A stretch of 64,000 nt of DNA from Acanthaster planci (GCF_001949145.1 NW_019091493.1:377681-441680); one strand, 5' to 3'. Counted from the first letter of the stretch, positions 26,501-38,479 are shown. The notes: generated from the letters alone by a model not told the origin. Program-made: numbers and translations.

Positions 26501-27303
26501 CGCGCATGTAGAGTTGAGGATTAAATTTGCTCATATACATGCAGTGGAGGCTCCTTTCTCTCAACCTTGTGATCAAGACGACTTGAGAAATCCAGCAACC
26601 TGGAGAAACTTCTGTCTTTACCATAAAGTTTACCAAATGAAAAAGGCAAAATCCAAGCGAAGGTGAAACTACCATTCTTCTTTAAGCTTTTCAGGCTTTC
26701 CGTAACAGATACGAGCTTGCAGAAAAAAGTTAAACTTTGCGTAAATCTAGCCCTTTTTTTTCCTATTTTCATACACCGTTTTTCCCCAAGGCATCAGCAG
26801 ACTTCATTAATTACGAAATTGTACGGACGCAGCCACAAGCAATAGTATGTTCAGATTACAAGTATTGAATAGAGAATCAGAAGACAGGAAAGAAAAGAAA
26901 AGAATATGAGGAACCAAGATTCTAATAAAAATTACGGTATCACTTAATTTGTTCACAGCACTCCTTCACAGTTGTTCACAGTTTATTGGCTATAATTCCT
27001 TGACACAGGAGACGGCAATCAGAAGGAGAAATTCTCTCTAATTGACACTTGCCCGCTCGTAGTTGGAAATCTGAGACGGGCACTTTGGCCGTATGAGTGC
27101 CGCAAAGTTGCTGAAGTTGGGAACTTCAGCTGTGAGACATCTTAATGTCAGGGCAGAGTTAATTGGTTGTAAAACGTGAGCGTTTGCTAAAGTGTACTCA
27201 ATGTTGTCTTACTTCCCCCCAGAAAAAGAATAGAGTGTAGTAAACCCATACAGTACCCGTATAAAATGTACTGGTAAGGTGGAACTTTGATTGGCTCTGC
27301 TTG
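20541..27303. other. No firm gene; two peptide-level curiosities
   Basis: The stretch 21060-21480 is GC-richer, and a frame after a good acceptor at 21370 reads VLFDRELRTGQLSKLLLLAA. The stretch 22732-22860 has a cysteine-rich frame that ends at a GTAGGA donor. Both are treated as findings, not genes. Confidence 0.3.
22647..22658. promoter_or_regulatory. Overlapping CRE-like and E-box motif
   Basis: TACGTCACGTGA merges a CRE-like half (ACGTCA) with a CACGTG E-box. These short words occur by chance, and the only support is their overlap. Confidence 0.2.
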
Positions 27304-27785
27304 TTTTCCATCAATTACTTGCTGTAAGTTGTGGGGGACAACACTGTTAAGGCATTTGTAGTTATAGCATTGTTTTGGGGAATGGTACATGTACATGTGT
27401 ACCTGTCTAAACAACCCAGAGCTTGAAATGCACAAATATGCCCTTTGCTAACTTCTCCTTTGGCAGTAGTTATAATGTGTACACCTGTTCTATCAGAGGT
27501 AGCCCACTTTTTAAAAATAATAATGATAAAAATAATAACTGTACTTTTCCATCAATTACTTGCTGTAAGTTGTGGGGGACAACACTGTTAAGGCATTTGT
27601 AGTTATAGCATTGTTTTGGGGAATGGTACATGTACATGTGTACCTGTCTAAACAACCCAGAGCTTGAAATGCACAAATATGCCCTTTGCTAACTTCTCCT
27701 TTGGCAGTAGTTATAATGTGTACACCTGTTCTATCAGAGGTAGCCCACTTTTTAAAAATAATAATGATAATAATAATAACTGTAC
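27304..27785. repeat. 241-bp tandem duplication
   Basis: Unit one is 27304-27544 and unit two 27545-27785. I find one difference, an A versus T in the A-rich end (GATAAAAAT versus GATAATAAT). Each unit contains one TACATGTACATG word. The near identity points to a recent duplication or an assembly artefact. Confidence 0.9.
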
Positions 27786-27795
27786 TGACATACAG

Positions 27796-27900
27796 AGCAC
27801 CAAAATTACCAGCGGATTTAAGGCACTTCAGTACGAACAGGAAAAATCTTTAAGAAAAGAGTTGGACAATCAGCTTAGATCTGGGGAAATAATGTTTCTT
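27796..27900 (+). CDS. Candidate coiled-coil exon, uncertain
   Basis: This 105-nt stretch lies between an AG (ACATACAG) and a GTGAGC donor, in phase 0 on both sides, the same phase as all firm exons. It reads STKITSGFKALQ, then YEQEKSLRKELDNQLRSGE, and ends IMFL. The middle part has a coiled-coil look and would suit the region upstream of the visible RIM-BP exons. A shorter version starting at 27832 is also phase 0. Against it, the acceptor has almost no pyrimidine tract, because a 241-bp tandem duplication with an A-rich end stops only ten bases upstream, and the last residues do not fit a heptad. I have no family match for it, so it may be chance. Confidence 0.25.
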
Positions 27901-30900
27901 GTGAGCACTTTGGAATGATGACAGACTGGCTGAATGCCTGATGTGATGGACTAGGTAGGTTGTTTCATGAGTAGGGAGCAGCTACGGAAAAAAACCCTGT
28001 AACCAACTTTCTTTATGGGACTTTGGGAACGTGAAATTCATCACCATCAGAAGAATGAAGGGTATTTGAATAGCTGTGGATATTTAGAAGGGAGAAAAGA
28101 GTCCAGTGCAGAGTTCTGGAGTGATTTCATTGAATTGGTTACGATTTTAATGTGTTGTCCTCAAATTCAGTTTCATTTTTATATTTTGCAAACTTCTAAA
28201 TGTTCATTTGACTGTACAAGATATTTCAACTGATCAGTTTAAAGCACGTGGTTCCAAATGAAAGTTTCCAAGGCGTACCTGCGTTTATCATTTCCACTTC
28301 AAGTAAAGATTCCAGCAGTCCTGCTTCCCGGTGTGAATCCTTATCGTTGCCGGCAATCTGAAATGGAGATTAGTTTCTGTATTAGATACAGGCTTTTCCA
28401 TCACAGCAGGCACTGAAATCATCCGCGGCACAACTCCATTCCTGATAAAAAGATTATTATTTACACAATAATAGCATGTGGCTGGGGGGTCATTCGGCGC
28501 CTCGACGCAACTGAAATAATACGCCGGTGCCGCCGTCAAAGCAGAAAAGAAATTATCTTGCGATTTCTGTGAATGATTACTCCTGAACCGTTGAGGAGTC
28601 TGGTTGTGAGCCTCTTGCAAATCCAAGAAGGGAGTTTGGCAGGGGGGGTAGGGTAAGGAGATGGAAAGTGGGATCACTTTTGGTCGTCTGTGTTGACAGA
28701 TGGCAAGCTGGCACGGATTCTGACACCTTCAAAGTGAGAAGGGTTTTCGCAGTTGGTTTGATGTTACTATCCCAGCTGCCCCTGATGGGCCATCTGCAGC
28801 TGGCCCGAAAGAAATGACGGTTCCAATAAAGCTTTGGCAGGCGCAATTTTTCCGTCTGCTCATCCTCTGCAGTTTTGTGTTTTCGTGCGAGCGCCGGGCC
28901 ACTGGCGTCTTGAGTCCATCTTTGTCGGATTTGTGGGCCTGGGTTTCAATCTTCATTTAGGGTGCAACTTAATTGAATGGAATGATATATTTGCTGGCTC
29001 AGAAGAATGTACAGAAATGCAGGTCTGTTATGTTAATTCATACGTGCACATAGAGGCCAATGCTTGGACAGGTACATGCACATGCATGTGATTGAGTGAT
29101 CTGCATCGAATGTGTTTCCTGCATTTTCTTGCCAGGGTATTACCATTGCTCCTCATACATTGTCAGATGATATCATAATTCTAAAAACTTTCAGCATGTG
29201 ATTTTTTTGTGTAGTCCGATTTTGACACATGTACATATTTACCGAGTTCTGAGTTCTGTTTCAACTTCGAGAATACACAAACCTAGAAAAGAAAGCTGAT
29301 GTGAAAAGGAATTTTCAAACTGGCTTTCTAAAACTCTGCTTACAAGTGTCATCTTGTATGCCCTTCTAGAGCTTTCCAAATTCACCAGGAAGGTTTTGGG
29401 GATAGGTTAGCAATATCAAGGAAGGCGGGTGCTTGTATGTATAGCCCAACCGGTGTTACATGACAAGAGCCTTGATAATTCCCTGAATGTTAAAGGCAAA
29501 GAGTGTGCCATGTGGCACCCCAGCAGCGTGTGCAAATTGTGCCGGGTTCAAGAGGGCCTCCTAATTGTGAAGCTACAAGCATGTCAATGTGAAGAAAAGG
29601 TTACAGGTAATGGAAGCCGTTCAGGAGAGAATTTTTGTTCATTTTTTTTAAGCGTGCATTTTTATCATGTCTGAAACGTTGGATCTTTCATGTCATTCTT
29701 CTGGGACATTCTGTCATTGGCCATGCCCACCTTTTTGTGGGGATAAGTTCAACTGTTGATGTTTGGGTGTGTGCCAAATCAGTATGGATTCATAGAAAGC
29801 CTCTCTGCAGTGAGATATTAATAACTTCAGCCAGGACTCCTTGGCAATAAACATGCCCTTGCATGCATAACATCGATCTTGACTCCGTCCAAGGATCCAT
29901 TAAATCAGATCGAAATTCAGCAGAGCGGCACTTTTAATTCTCCACATATATTGAAGCAAATTGGCTTTTTGTTCCCATCCAGTGGGAGCCGTATCACACA
30001 CACATATTGCACGGAAGAAACTTGTCTCCATGAAAAAGCGGTCTTTTCTAAGAACTCTTGAGGTTTAATGAAAGCAGTGAACGAATGCTGGGTGAAAATT
30101 GCAGAACTTTCAAGCCAAGCCCAGTTCTTCTGTTCTGCAACATCAGCATTTCCTGCACTCCTCGCGAGAAGCGGACCTTGTTTAAAATGAAGGAGTGCGG
30201 GCATGAGTCCAACTGGTGTTGCCATGGTTTTCTTGACAGCCCATCGAGTGCCACGAGACTTGGGAGGGGGTTTTTATTTCCGGTTGCTTTATTTCCGCAG
30301 CACGCTTGCCTGGTAATTACCCAATTTTAGTCAAATTATGCAAAGCGCAGCTTCTCAGTGGTATGCCAAATTCAATGAATTTGACCATTAGTAACTGGTA
30401 AAGAGCAGTTCATGTTGAACACTACACAAAATATCGTGACTTATTAAATTTTTTACACGTATAAGTCTGGCGCCGCCATGGAGTACTTTTTTATAAATTT
30501 TTTTGCAGAACCCGCTGGCCACCAAAAGAAGAGAAAACAAAATACTGCAACATTGACAGTCTGCATTGAAAAAAATTTCCTCTCAAAAATCTGCAGGTAT
30601 TCCTCCCCCCCCACTCAACTGCTCAACATCCTGATGCTCCAATAGTCTGAGAATAACAAGCATTCAATTTTGACATCGGTCCATTCATTCATGTAATGAC
30701 TAATGACCAAGGGGGTCTGTGGCAATTTGCCCTAGACCCTGCTCTTATCAATTCAGGTTTCTGTCGGATGAATCAGTTCAAAGATGTCTGTCCTCTCTTT
30801 TGTCGGTGGTTGTGAATGAAAATCCTTTCCAGATTAATATCAAGGCAGAGCAACAGACAGACAATTTGAAATTGATTTGATTTGAATATTAAAATTGATC

Positions 30901-31040
30901 TGATCTTAGAAACATGCATGCTCTGCTAAGCATGATTTTTTGGGGGGGTAAGGTTCCATCATATGATCCTGTATATTGTGCCATTTAATCTGTACAAACA
31001 TATCTTTAGTCTTTATAAAATAACTATTACTACAAAAAAG

Positions 31041-31064
31041 AATAAATAAATAAATAAATAAATA
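31041..31064. repeat. AATA tetranucleotide repeat
   Basis: AATAAATAAATAAATAAATA follows AT-rich DNA. A similar tract at 51803-51825 could mark retroelement tails, but no body is recognisable. Confidence 0.6.
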
Positions 31065-32196
31065 GGAAACTTTTGAGTGGTGATTGTTAGAAAACTCCTT
31101 TAGAAACATCTGGCAGTTATTCATAGTCCATAGACTCATGGAAGGAGACACCAATAGACTTCACTGCAATGATATCCATTGCACACTAGCACGCATGCGC
31201 ACACCTCACCCACAAGCACGATGCCTCTGTAGTTGACTTCTGTTTCCGGTCACCCACATTAGTTTGTAGAAAAATTAACTGACAACCAGGAAATTCACTC
31301 TGAACAAATTCCATCATAAAACTACATTAGTCTCTCTGAATATACACATACGTACATGTACGTGTAGCTTAATATTTGAGAAAACTTTCAGATTAGAAAA
31401 AGCTCTAACTGCACTTCACCTATGTACGCTTTTTGGTCGTTGGAAAACAATAATATTTTTATTGGGTTCGTAGCAGCAAGATTGAGAGTCTTTATATACA
31501 TGTATTCACATGTCCATGCTAAAAGTACAGTGTACTAGTAGCTATTCAGTTTGACAAATTAATTTCTCACTGAACCACACCCAGCAAGAACTGATTAAGT
31601 ATAAAAGCGAAGATGAGTTGCAGTTCAAGGTGTTTTTACTGTTGAGCCTGCTCATATTTCATCCTATGCATGCATGTTCCAGTGTAGTGTTTGCTTTCCA
31701 CTTACATGTATGGTGTATATGTGAAGACACAGTTCTTGCACTGCACTATTTAATCTGAACGTTTTTATGCCAAATTGGATTTTTCTGCTGTCAATAACCC
31801 ATCAATGCAGGGATGGAATTACATGTGCCGTAAAGTAGGAAAGAAGAGAAATCCTTTAGAGAAATTGGGCTAAGTGGCCTGAAATGAGGTCTTGATGGTG
31901 GTCTGCTTTGTAAAGCTAACCACCAGTGACAGCTGAGCTGAGACCTGATTACATTTCTGGGGCCCTGAAGGATGTTCCAGTTGGGTTGAAAGCTGGGTTG
32001 TGAATAATATTATCTGGGAAACAAGTGGCTTTTCTGTTACTTCCATTGAATCTAACCGACCAAACAAGGAGGATAATGTGGCTTGAAACAAAGTTGTGGA
32101 GCAGGAAAAACTTCAGGAACACTTGTTACCAAACCAACTTGTGTCACAAAGCAGGTACGGTACTCGGTTTCGGCATTATGTAAAGCTAGTGTTTAT

Positions 32197-32217
32197 GTAT
32201 TAGATGACATCTAATAC
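32197..32217. other. 21-bp perfect palindrome
   Basis: GTATTAGATG and its reverse complement are separated by a single A. Function unknown. Confidence 0.5.
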
Positions 32218-32768
32218 CTTAGTTCATTAGAAATGTACTTTAAGTCAATCAGTGTCTAATGTCAGTTTAGCAGCTACCAGCCTTAAAACTAATAGCAAAG
32301 AGGCAATTTATCCTGATCTGAGCTGAGCTCAAACAGTTGAAGATAACTCCATTACAGTTGAAAAGTGAAAACAGTTTGGGAAAGAAGTGTTATACTGTCA
32401 GGTTTCTGAAGGAGGTTAGTGTGTCCAAATTAGACTGATAAAAGAATCCTTTTTCTTCCTGTGTATAGTGTTTTTTCATCACTGAGAGGATGTGTGGTAC
32501 CAGACTATTTATTATGGAATACGTTGGAAAGGAGGGTTGTTTGCACTTGCTTAATCGGTTTCTTTTCCTCTGTCAGGATGTGAGAGTTCGGAGAATTTTT
32601 TGTTGGGATTCTTGGCATGAAACTCACAATTGAAGGACATATTGTGGTGTTGTGTTTTTCACGTTGATATCTTACAATTGCAGTGGATATTTTGGTCAGG
32701 GAAATGAGGAGCTTGTATATTGATATGAGTTGATTCATTTAAAATCATAAAATTCACAAAAGTACATA

Positions 32769-32840
32769 TTAACCCTAACAGCCCTGAATCCTCCAAGTTT
32801 TATATGATTTTTCACACACTCTACGGAGTTAGGGTTAACT
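32769..32840. repeat. Short inverted repeat with telomere-like ends
   Basis: TTAACCCTAAC on the left and GTTAGGGTTAA on the right bound about 72 bases. A related TTAACCCTAACTGCC occurs at about 15513. It may be a very small MITE. Confidence 0.3.
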
Positions 32841-33247
32841 TGTGAAAATAGGATTCCACAGAATTCTTTCCTTACCTTGCAGCTTGTTCACATAATTATG
32901 TCGTCATAGATGCACATTTAGGCTTTGATCTTAAGGCATTAGAAGTCCTTGGAGTACGGACTGACATACATGTATATATGTACATGAAGTTCCACCTTTA
33001 AAGGAGGACCCCAAGTCTCTTTCAGGCACTTTCCAAACTTGATCTAATTTATAAACATAGTAACAGGCTCCCTCTTTGAAAAAATTGTTTTCATCACCTT
33101 CTGAAACCGGGATATATCATGGTTTTAGTCAACACTGCGGTTTTTGCCTATGACTGTGTGATGTACATGTACTCTGTACATGTGCCTGGCAGAGATTTTG
33201 TTGAGTAAATTGAGTAAACATTGAAGAACTACTCGTCAGTGTATTTG

Positions 33248-33510
33248 AGTCCGTCACAAGTCCAGTCACAGTCCCTTCACAGGTCCAGTCACAAAACCCT
33301 TCATAATTCCAGTCACAAGCCCCTTCATAAGTCAAGTCACAAGTCCCTTCATAAGTCCAGTCTCAAGTCAAGTCACAAGTCCCTTCATAAGTCCAGTCAC
33401 AAGGCCCTTCATAAGTCCAGTCACAAGTCCCTTCGTAAGTCCAGTCACAAGTCCAGTCACAAGTCCCCACACAAGTCCAGTCACAAGTCCCTTCAGAAGG
33501 CTAGTCACAA
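33248..33510. repeat. 12-bp / 24-bp minisatellite
   Basis: The array is built from 12-bp words of the types AGTCCAGTCACA and AGTCCCTTCATA, mostly alternating as 24-bp dimers. Because 12 is a multiple of three the plus strand stays open with a Ser-x-His-Lys pattern; this does not imply a protein. The flanking DNA recurs at 58273-58370. Confidence 0.85.
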
Positions 33511-33654
33511 ATAACAGGGTAAACAATGGCAAAAGAATGCTTTTGTCACAGCTCATTTAAATAGCTTGTGAATTGGTTTAAGACACAATGACGTGTGATG
33601 GACTTGTGACGGATTTACAGGGATTTGTGATAGACTGGAATACAACACTGTTAC

Positions 33655-33735
33655 ATGTAAGCTGGGGGAAGAGCACTGGAATGACAGGTTAGAGGTCTGA
33701 GGTTCAAGTCCCACCTCAGTCAAGCCACATGGACA
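33655..33735 (+). mobile_element. tRNA-like SINE head fragment
   Basis: The plus strand has a tRNA-like profile: GGGGAAGAGCACTGGA in the box A region and a good box B, GGTTCAAGTCC, at 33701-33711. There is no complete cloverleaf I can draw, so it is more likely a SINE head than a working tRNA gene. It is a different type from the three minus-strand SINEs. Confidence 0.35.
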
Positions 33736-34792
33736 CATGTGTATCCTTGCTCACCATGGTAACACTATCCAATACCCTGTGTGGTTTCTTTGTTAGAGAG
33801 AATACATGTAGATGGATTTCATTTAATTGCAGGCACAAGAGAGGTTGAAGAAACGCACGGTACTTCAATGGCTTGCAAGATTTTGTTGTCAAACGTAATT
33901 TACAGCTCTGGGACATTCTCGCTCATGTAGGCGTACGACGCAAAACAGGTTAATGGAAAACAGGTATTCAAAGGCAGGCCTTGCTGCGCTCAGTCTTTTT
34001 TAAAAAAGGAAACCTAATTTTTAGTTGGGGTAATGGCATTTTGTACTGGGAATATGCAATGCCTCCAATTTGGCATAAAGAGACAGAGAAACAGAGTCCG
34101 AGAGAGAACAATGCCCTTGGCATATTCAAACAGAAACACATGTCGATGTATTAATTCGTCCTCACGGAGAATCAGAAACTTGAATACAAATTAGCATTTG
34201 CTTGGAGGGGGAGGTTTTAAGCCAAAAAAAATTTGCAAATTACAGGCCTCTGTAATCATGATTCAAGCACAGACCCAGGAACTTCATGAAATGTGCATGA
34301 TTTATTTTTTTTTGATCGGACCAGTGCAGTATCAGAAAGGAGAAAAGCGTCTGCGATATTTTTTTTTTCTCCTCCTTTTCTCTTCCCTCCTCCCGGTCTT
34401 CCTTTAAATGATGGAAGGAGCTGAGCCAACAGGATGTTTGCAGGGGTCTTAATCAATAGGTGTTTTATGCCTTGTAGGCTTGTCTGGGCAATTAGATGGT
34501 GCTTCAGTTGACAGCACTCGGTTGGTTTGGTGGGCTTGGTGCACTGTTTGACAGTGAGAAATTGCCGTGTTGGAAAGAAATATTGAGATGGAAGCATTTA
34601 CGGTAGAAAAAGGTGTATACTAGTACAGGCGTCTCATTGAACCCCTCCGTAAACATTCCATACGCATACATATATAAGTACAGTCTCCCTCGACCAAATC
34701 CCACTCACCTATGCCCTCCTCCACACTTAAAAGCTTTCCAAATTGGTAAAAGAAAATGAGTTGACTTGAAATTGACCCCAATAATGCTACAG

Positions 34793-35081
34793 TATGTGAA
34801 GACCAATCTGTAAGGCCCCGCCTAGTTACTATGTGAAGACCGATCTGTAAGCCCCACCCAGTTACTATGTGAAGACCAATCTGTAAGCCCCGCCCAGTTA
34901 CTATGTGAAGACCAATCTGTAAGCCCCGCCCAGTTACTATGTGAAGACCAATCTGTAAGCCCAGCCCAGTTACTATGTGAAGACCAATCTGTAAGCCCCG
35001 CCCGGTTACTATGTGAAGACCAATCTGTAAGCCCCGCCCAGTCACTATGTGAAGACCGATCTGTAAGCCCCGCCCAGTTAC
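34793..35081. repeat. 36-bp minisatellite, eight units
   Basis: The unit is ACTATGTGAAGACC, then a variable A or G, then ATCTGTAAGCCCCGCCCAGTT. GAC anchors fall at 34801, 34838, 34874, 34910, 34946, 34982, 35018 and 35054. The first unit has one extra G; the others are 36 bp. The minus strand stays open through the array as a 12-residue repeat (VTGRGLQIGLHI), a consequence of the period. Confidence 0.9.
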
Positions 35082-35766
35082 ATTGGGACCACAGTCCATT
35101 TGTGTTGGATTACATGTGGCACATGCTTATGATATATGCACGCAGCTGGAATACTCAGTGTGGCATCGGACATAACCACTTGATTCAGTGCCCATATGCA
35201 CAGTTGGTTGGGTTACCGAATTGGGTTGATGTTGATATACCTCATGAAATACAGACACTTTTATTTTGCCTTTGAGGTTGAGTCATAATGCTGATTTGTG
35301 TCAAAGTTATTATTTTTTGTTTCTGCTGTCACTGTCCACCTATTCCGGCTTCAATTTGATTGTCAATGTTGAAAGACTAACTAGAATGAAAAATCATTAC
35401 AGGTCTATAGCCTTGCCTTAATGCATGCACATTCAGTCAACCAACTCAGCCCCTCCCCAACTTGTTGAGAAATCAACAAGTACAAAAAAAATCTTGTTGA
35501 AAATGCCAAAGGGGTTGATACGGGGGTTTGTATAATGCTTTGATTGCATGTTGGCTTAGCACTTGAATTTCTTCAATTTATAAAAATCTCCGCATGACAA
35601 GATCCTTTTGTTGAGGGAAAAAAATGCCAGAATCGACAACATCACCAATTTGTCCTTTTTTTAAAAGATGGCCCATTAGGGGAAAGAAATACGAGCCGTG
35701 TGGCAAAGCCCTGTGGGCGGGAAAGCCAGGCTGTTCGCTACCTGACTGCTAATGTTCTTATTGCAG

Positions 35767-35850
35767 CACAGTTGGGACTTTGGCAGCGCCATAGTTAAGA
35801 TGATGTACTTTGAAATCGGAGCTGGGGATGAATCCCTGGGCCTCATTCAG
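35767..35850 (+). CDS. Candidate 84-nt exon, uncertain
   Basis: A good acceptor (TGACTGCTAATG branch-like sequence, then TTCTTATTGCAG) is followed by 28 open codons and CAG before GTGTGA. Of the three frames only the phase 0 one is open, and the exon is a multiple of three, as in the firm exons. The peptide starts HSWDFGSAIVKMMYFEIGA and ends SLGLIQ; it is not coiled coil and I do not recognise it. The donor GTGTGA is weaker than the GTGAGT two bases later, which would break the frame. It could be a cassette exon of the downstream gene, an exon of another gene, or chance. Confidence 0.22.
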
Positions 35851-37620
35851 GTGTGAGTAATGTGCCACCGGCAATCGATGTGGCTCATGCATGCTTGACA
35901 TTTGATGACTTAAAGCCAGTTCGTCAGGTTCCTTGCCCAATTGCAATTAACACGTTATCATCACATGACATTGGCCGACCAACCATCTGCATGCCTGCCT
36001 ACTACATCAGCTTACCTTTGAAAGCCTCTCCAGTTCAAGTGATATATCTCCTGATTGGTCAACAGAGCTCACATTGCAAGAAGCTCTCGCTGACATGAGC
36101 CAGCGAGCGGAATCTTGCATCGGGATGGTGAAAAGCACCTTAAAAGTTCACTTAACTTGACGAATCGAAGGCAGAGCAGGCTCTCAAAAGTGCACATTAC
36201 TCGAGGGATGGTGGGAAAAGAAATGGGCAAAAGTGCAGTGATCAGGGCGGTTTACTTCATTTGCAGTAAGCCACTTGGAGAATGATTGAGAACGAAGTGT
36301 GCACTAGTTCTTAATATTGATCGTGAGACTGAGAGACCTTCATATCCGGTGGGCAATTCGGCCCTGTTGGCTAACAGGTTGAAAAATGCTTTTTTTTCCC
36401 TCTGCGGTAATCATTTGTCGCCAGGGTTTGGCCCAGATTTTCTGACAGATTGCTACACAGTTGCCCATGTTGGTTTTTTGTGCATGGGGCTGTGTGGTTG
36501 CAATATAGGTCAGGTTACCAAATTGATCATGCTGGCACATTGCTTGCTAGTTAGAGTAATAATCAGGTTGTATCCCTTCCCCCATCCCTTGTGCGGTTCA
36601 GGGTTCCTCTGTGAATCTTTTAAGAAGAGAGTTTCCTTGATAGGTCTTTAATGGCTTGTGAACTTAAATTATGAGGAAGTTGTGTCTTACATAGATAGTT
36701 CTGATGTTACAAAAATTTGACAGATTGGTACATGTACATTGTTTTTTCTCCAAGTACTGTAAAATTTGTAAGATTACATGCTCGGTAGAGCATGGAATTG
36801 TTGTGCCATGTCAAGCCTTTTTTTGTGCATGCGTATCCCATAGGAGCTTGCTGTGTGACGATGTCTGTTTAAGATGGAACATCGTCGAGTGTAAAGTCAG
36901 TATGCTGCAGCTGCCGAATGGTTTGCTGCGGGCATTGACTGCTCCGAGATTACCCCGCACGAGATCTCCTCAAACAAATAGTTCAGAACATTTGCGGGGA
37001 AAGGCACTCCACCCCTGCCAATGTGCACTTAGAACACAGAGAGTAGGAAAAAAAAAAGTCCCACAAGTCAAAGCTACTCGTACTCCTCAACAAGCCACTC
37101 AGGAAAGGTATAAAAACATTCTCAGAGTGAGAGTCCAAAAAGAGAAGAGAGAATTTTTTCTGTAAAAGACAGACATAAGAAAGGAGGGTGCTCTAGGCAC
37201 TGTGGAATAATAGTGGTTTCCCAAAGTAATCATCGTGTCAAGTTCTGAAGAAAGGAAAGAAGGACGTGAGAATGTCTGTTCTGCACTAAACTCTCTGAAT
37301 ATTCAGAGACGGAGGTGCTGTTGGAGGTAAAGGGGGGTCGTTTGTGTTAGGCCGGAAGGGGAATTGACTTACCCGTGTATATTTGATTGTGTCTCTGCTT
37401 AAAACGGTCAGTAGCACTGGTATAGGGTGTTGCAGATCATCATGGAGGATGCCGATAGTTCCGTCTTTTCACGCTCTCCGTGGACAAACATGTACTGTTA
37501 TTAGGGCTAGAGTTGGTCTGATTGGAGCTGGTGTTGGAACTACCACTCTTTGAAAAGTAACTTGTGTATTAACCTGTCCTGAACGGATGTAGGGACAAAT
37601 CAGACTGGACTTGGGTCAGG

Positions 37621-37707
37621 ATGGCTTCGGCAATGGAGTACCGACATCATGTTAGTGTCAGGAGCGTGGCCATGTGCAGAGATGTAGATGGCGTGACCGA
37701 GAATATC
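37621..37707 (+). CDS. Candidate first coding exon, uncertain
   Basis: An ATG in good context (TCAGGATGG: A at -3, G at +4) opens 29 codons that run to a GTAAGC donor at 37708 and end in phase 0, so it would splice in frame into the exon at 44542. The peptide starts MASAMEYRHHVSVRSVAMCR and ends VTENI. It has no recognisable domain. ATG-to-donor stretches of this size are common by chance, so this is only a lead. Confidence 0.2.
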
Positions 37708-38479
37708 GTAAGCCTTAGCATGTGTGTTTGCTGTCTGCGCATTTTCCCCCACCAGAGTTTGGGCCCGTTAACCATTAAACTGAATCTGGTTCTTCACTTC
37801 ATCAGTCTCTGCAGCTTGCATTGCGTGCGTGCCAGTCGGTAGAAAAGATGACTCACGTATCCTGTGTGGAATGATATCAGTGTTCATGTTGTCTTTCTGA
37901 GTTTACTCGGTTGGCAATCCAGACAGGGGGACAGTACATTGATTGGTGACCATGCTGTTGACCGTCTGCCATCATGTTTACCATCTGACAGTGCAGATCA
38001 TTACATTCTCATTCAGGACCTGACATGGTCTTGACACGCATACACTATCCATGATCAGTCATCCCAAGCAGCTTACTTGAATGTGCCAGTGCAAATGCTA
38101 GGGTGCAGTTACCATGAAACAATAGCCAGTATCACTTAGTACCCAGTCACCAGTGTTCTAACAGGATTTCAGGTCAAGATTTGTTGAGTACACCATCCAG
38201 TTGTCAGTTCGGTCATTATTATCATCTGTTTTTTGCCTGTTTATTTTTCTTTTTCTTGACCATCAAAAAAAGTGTCTGATTTCTTTGCGTACATGTACAT
38301 GTTCCGTAGATGTGGGTGTATACGTATGCATAATTTACGCTCTTTGATCACTGGCAGGTTGATCAAAGATACAAGCAGCTAAGTAAGTCTGCGGGATACC
38401 TTTAGGTAAAACACAGGCCATGCTCAGCTCATGCTGTACTTTAGAATCTAGTTAGTTTTGAATGGGCTGCAGCACTTGA

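Larger units (their letters stand above)
27901..33247. other. No firm gene
   Basis: It includes the VWC-like frame at 29501-29606 (see findings), an AATA tract and two small inverted repeats. The stretch 28280-28870 is compositionally complex and could be a conserved non-coding element; that needs another genome to tell. Confidence 0.3.

Noticed and set aside
33221-33514. Ser-x-His-Lys repeat protein
   Set aside because: It is the translation of a 12-bp minisatellite whose period is a multiple of three; the sequence outside the array does not continue a coding pattern.
34793-35081. Regular 36-bp repeats that resemble a CRISPR array in period
   Set aside because: The units are contiguous with no unique spacers, and the setting is animal nuclear DNA.
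36704-37165. 153-codon open frame
   Set aside because: No recognisable motif and a poly-A interruption; composition like non-coding neighbours.
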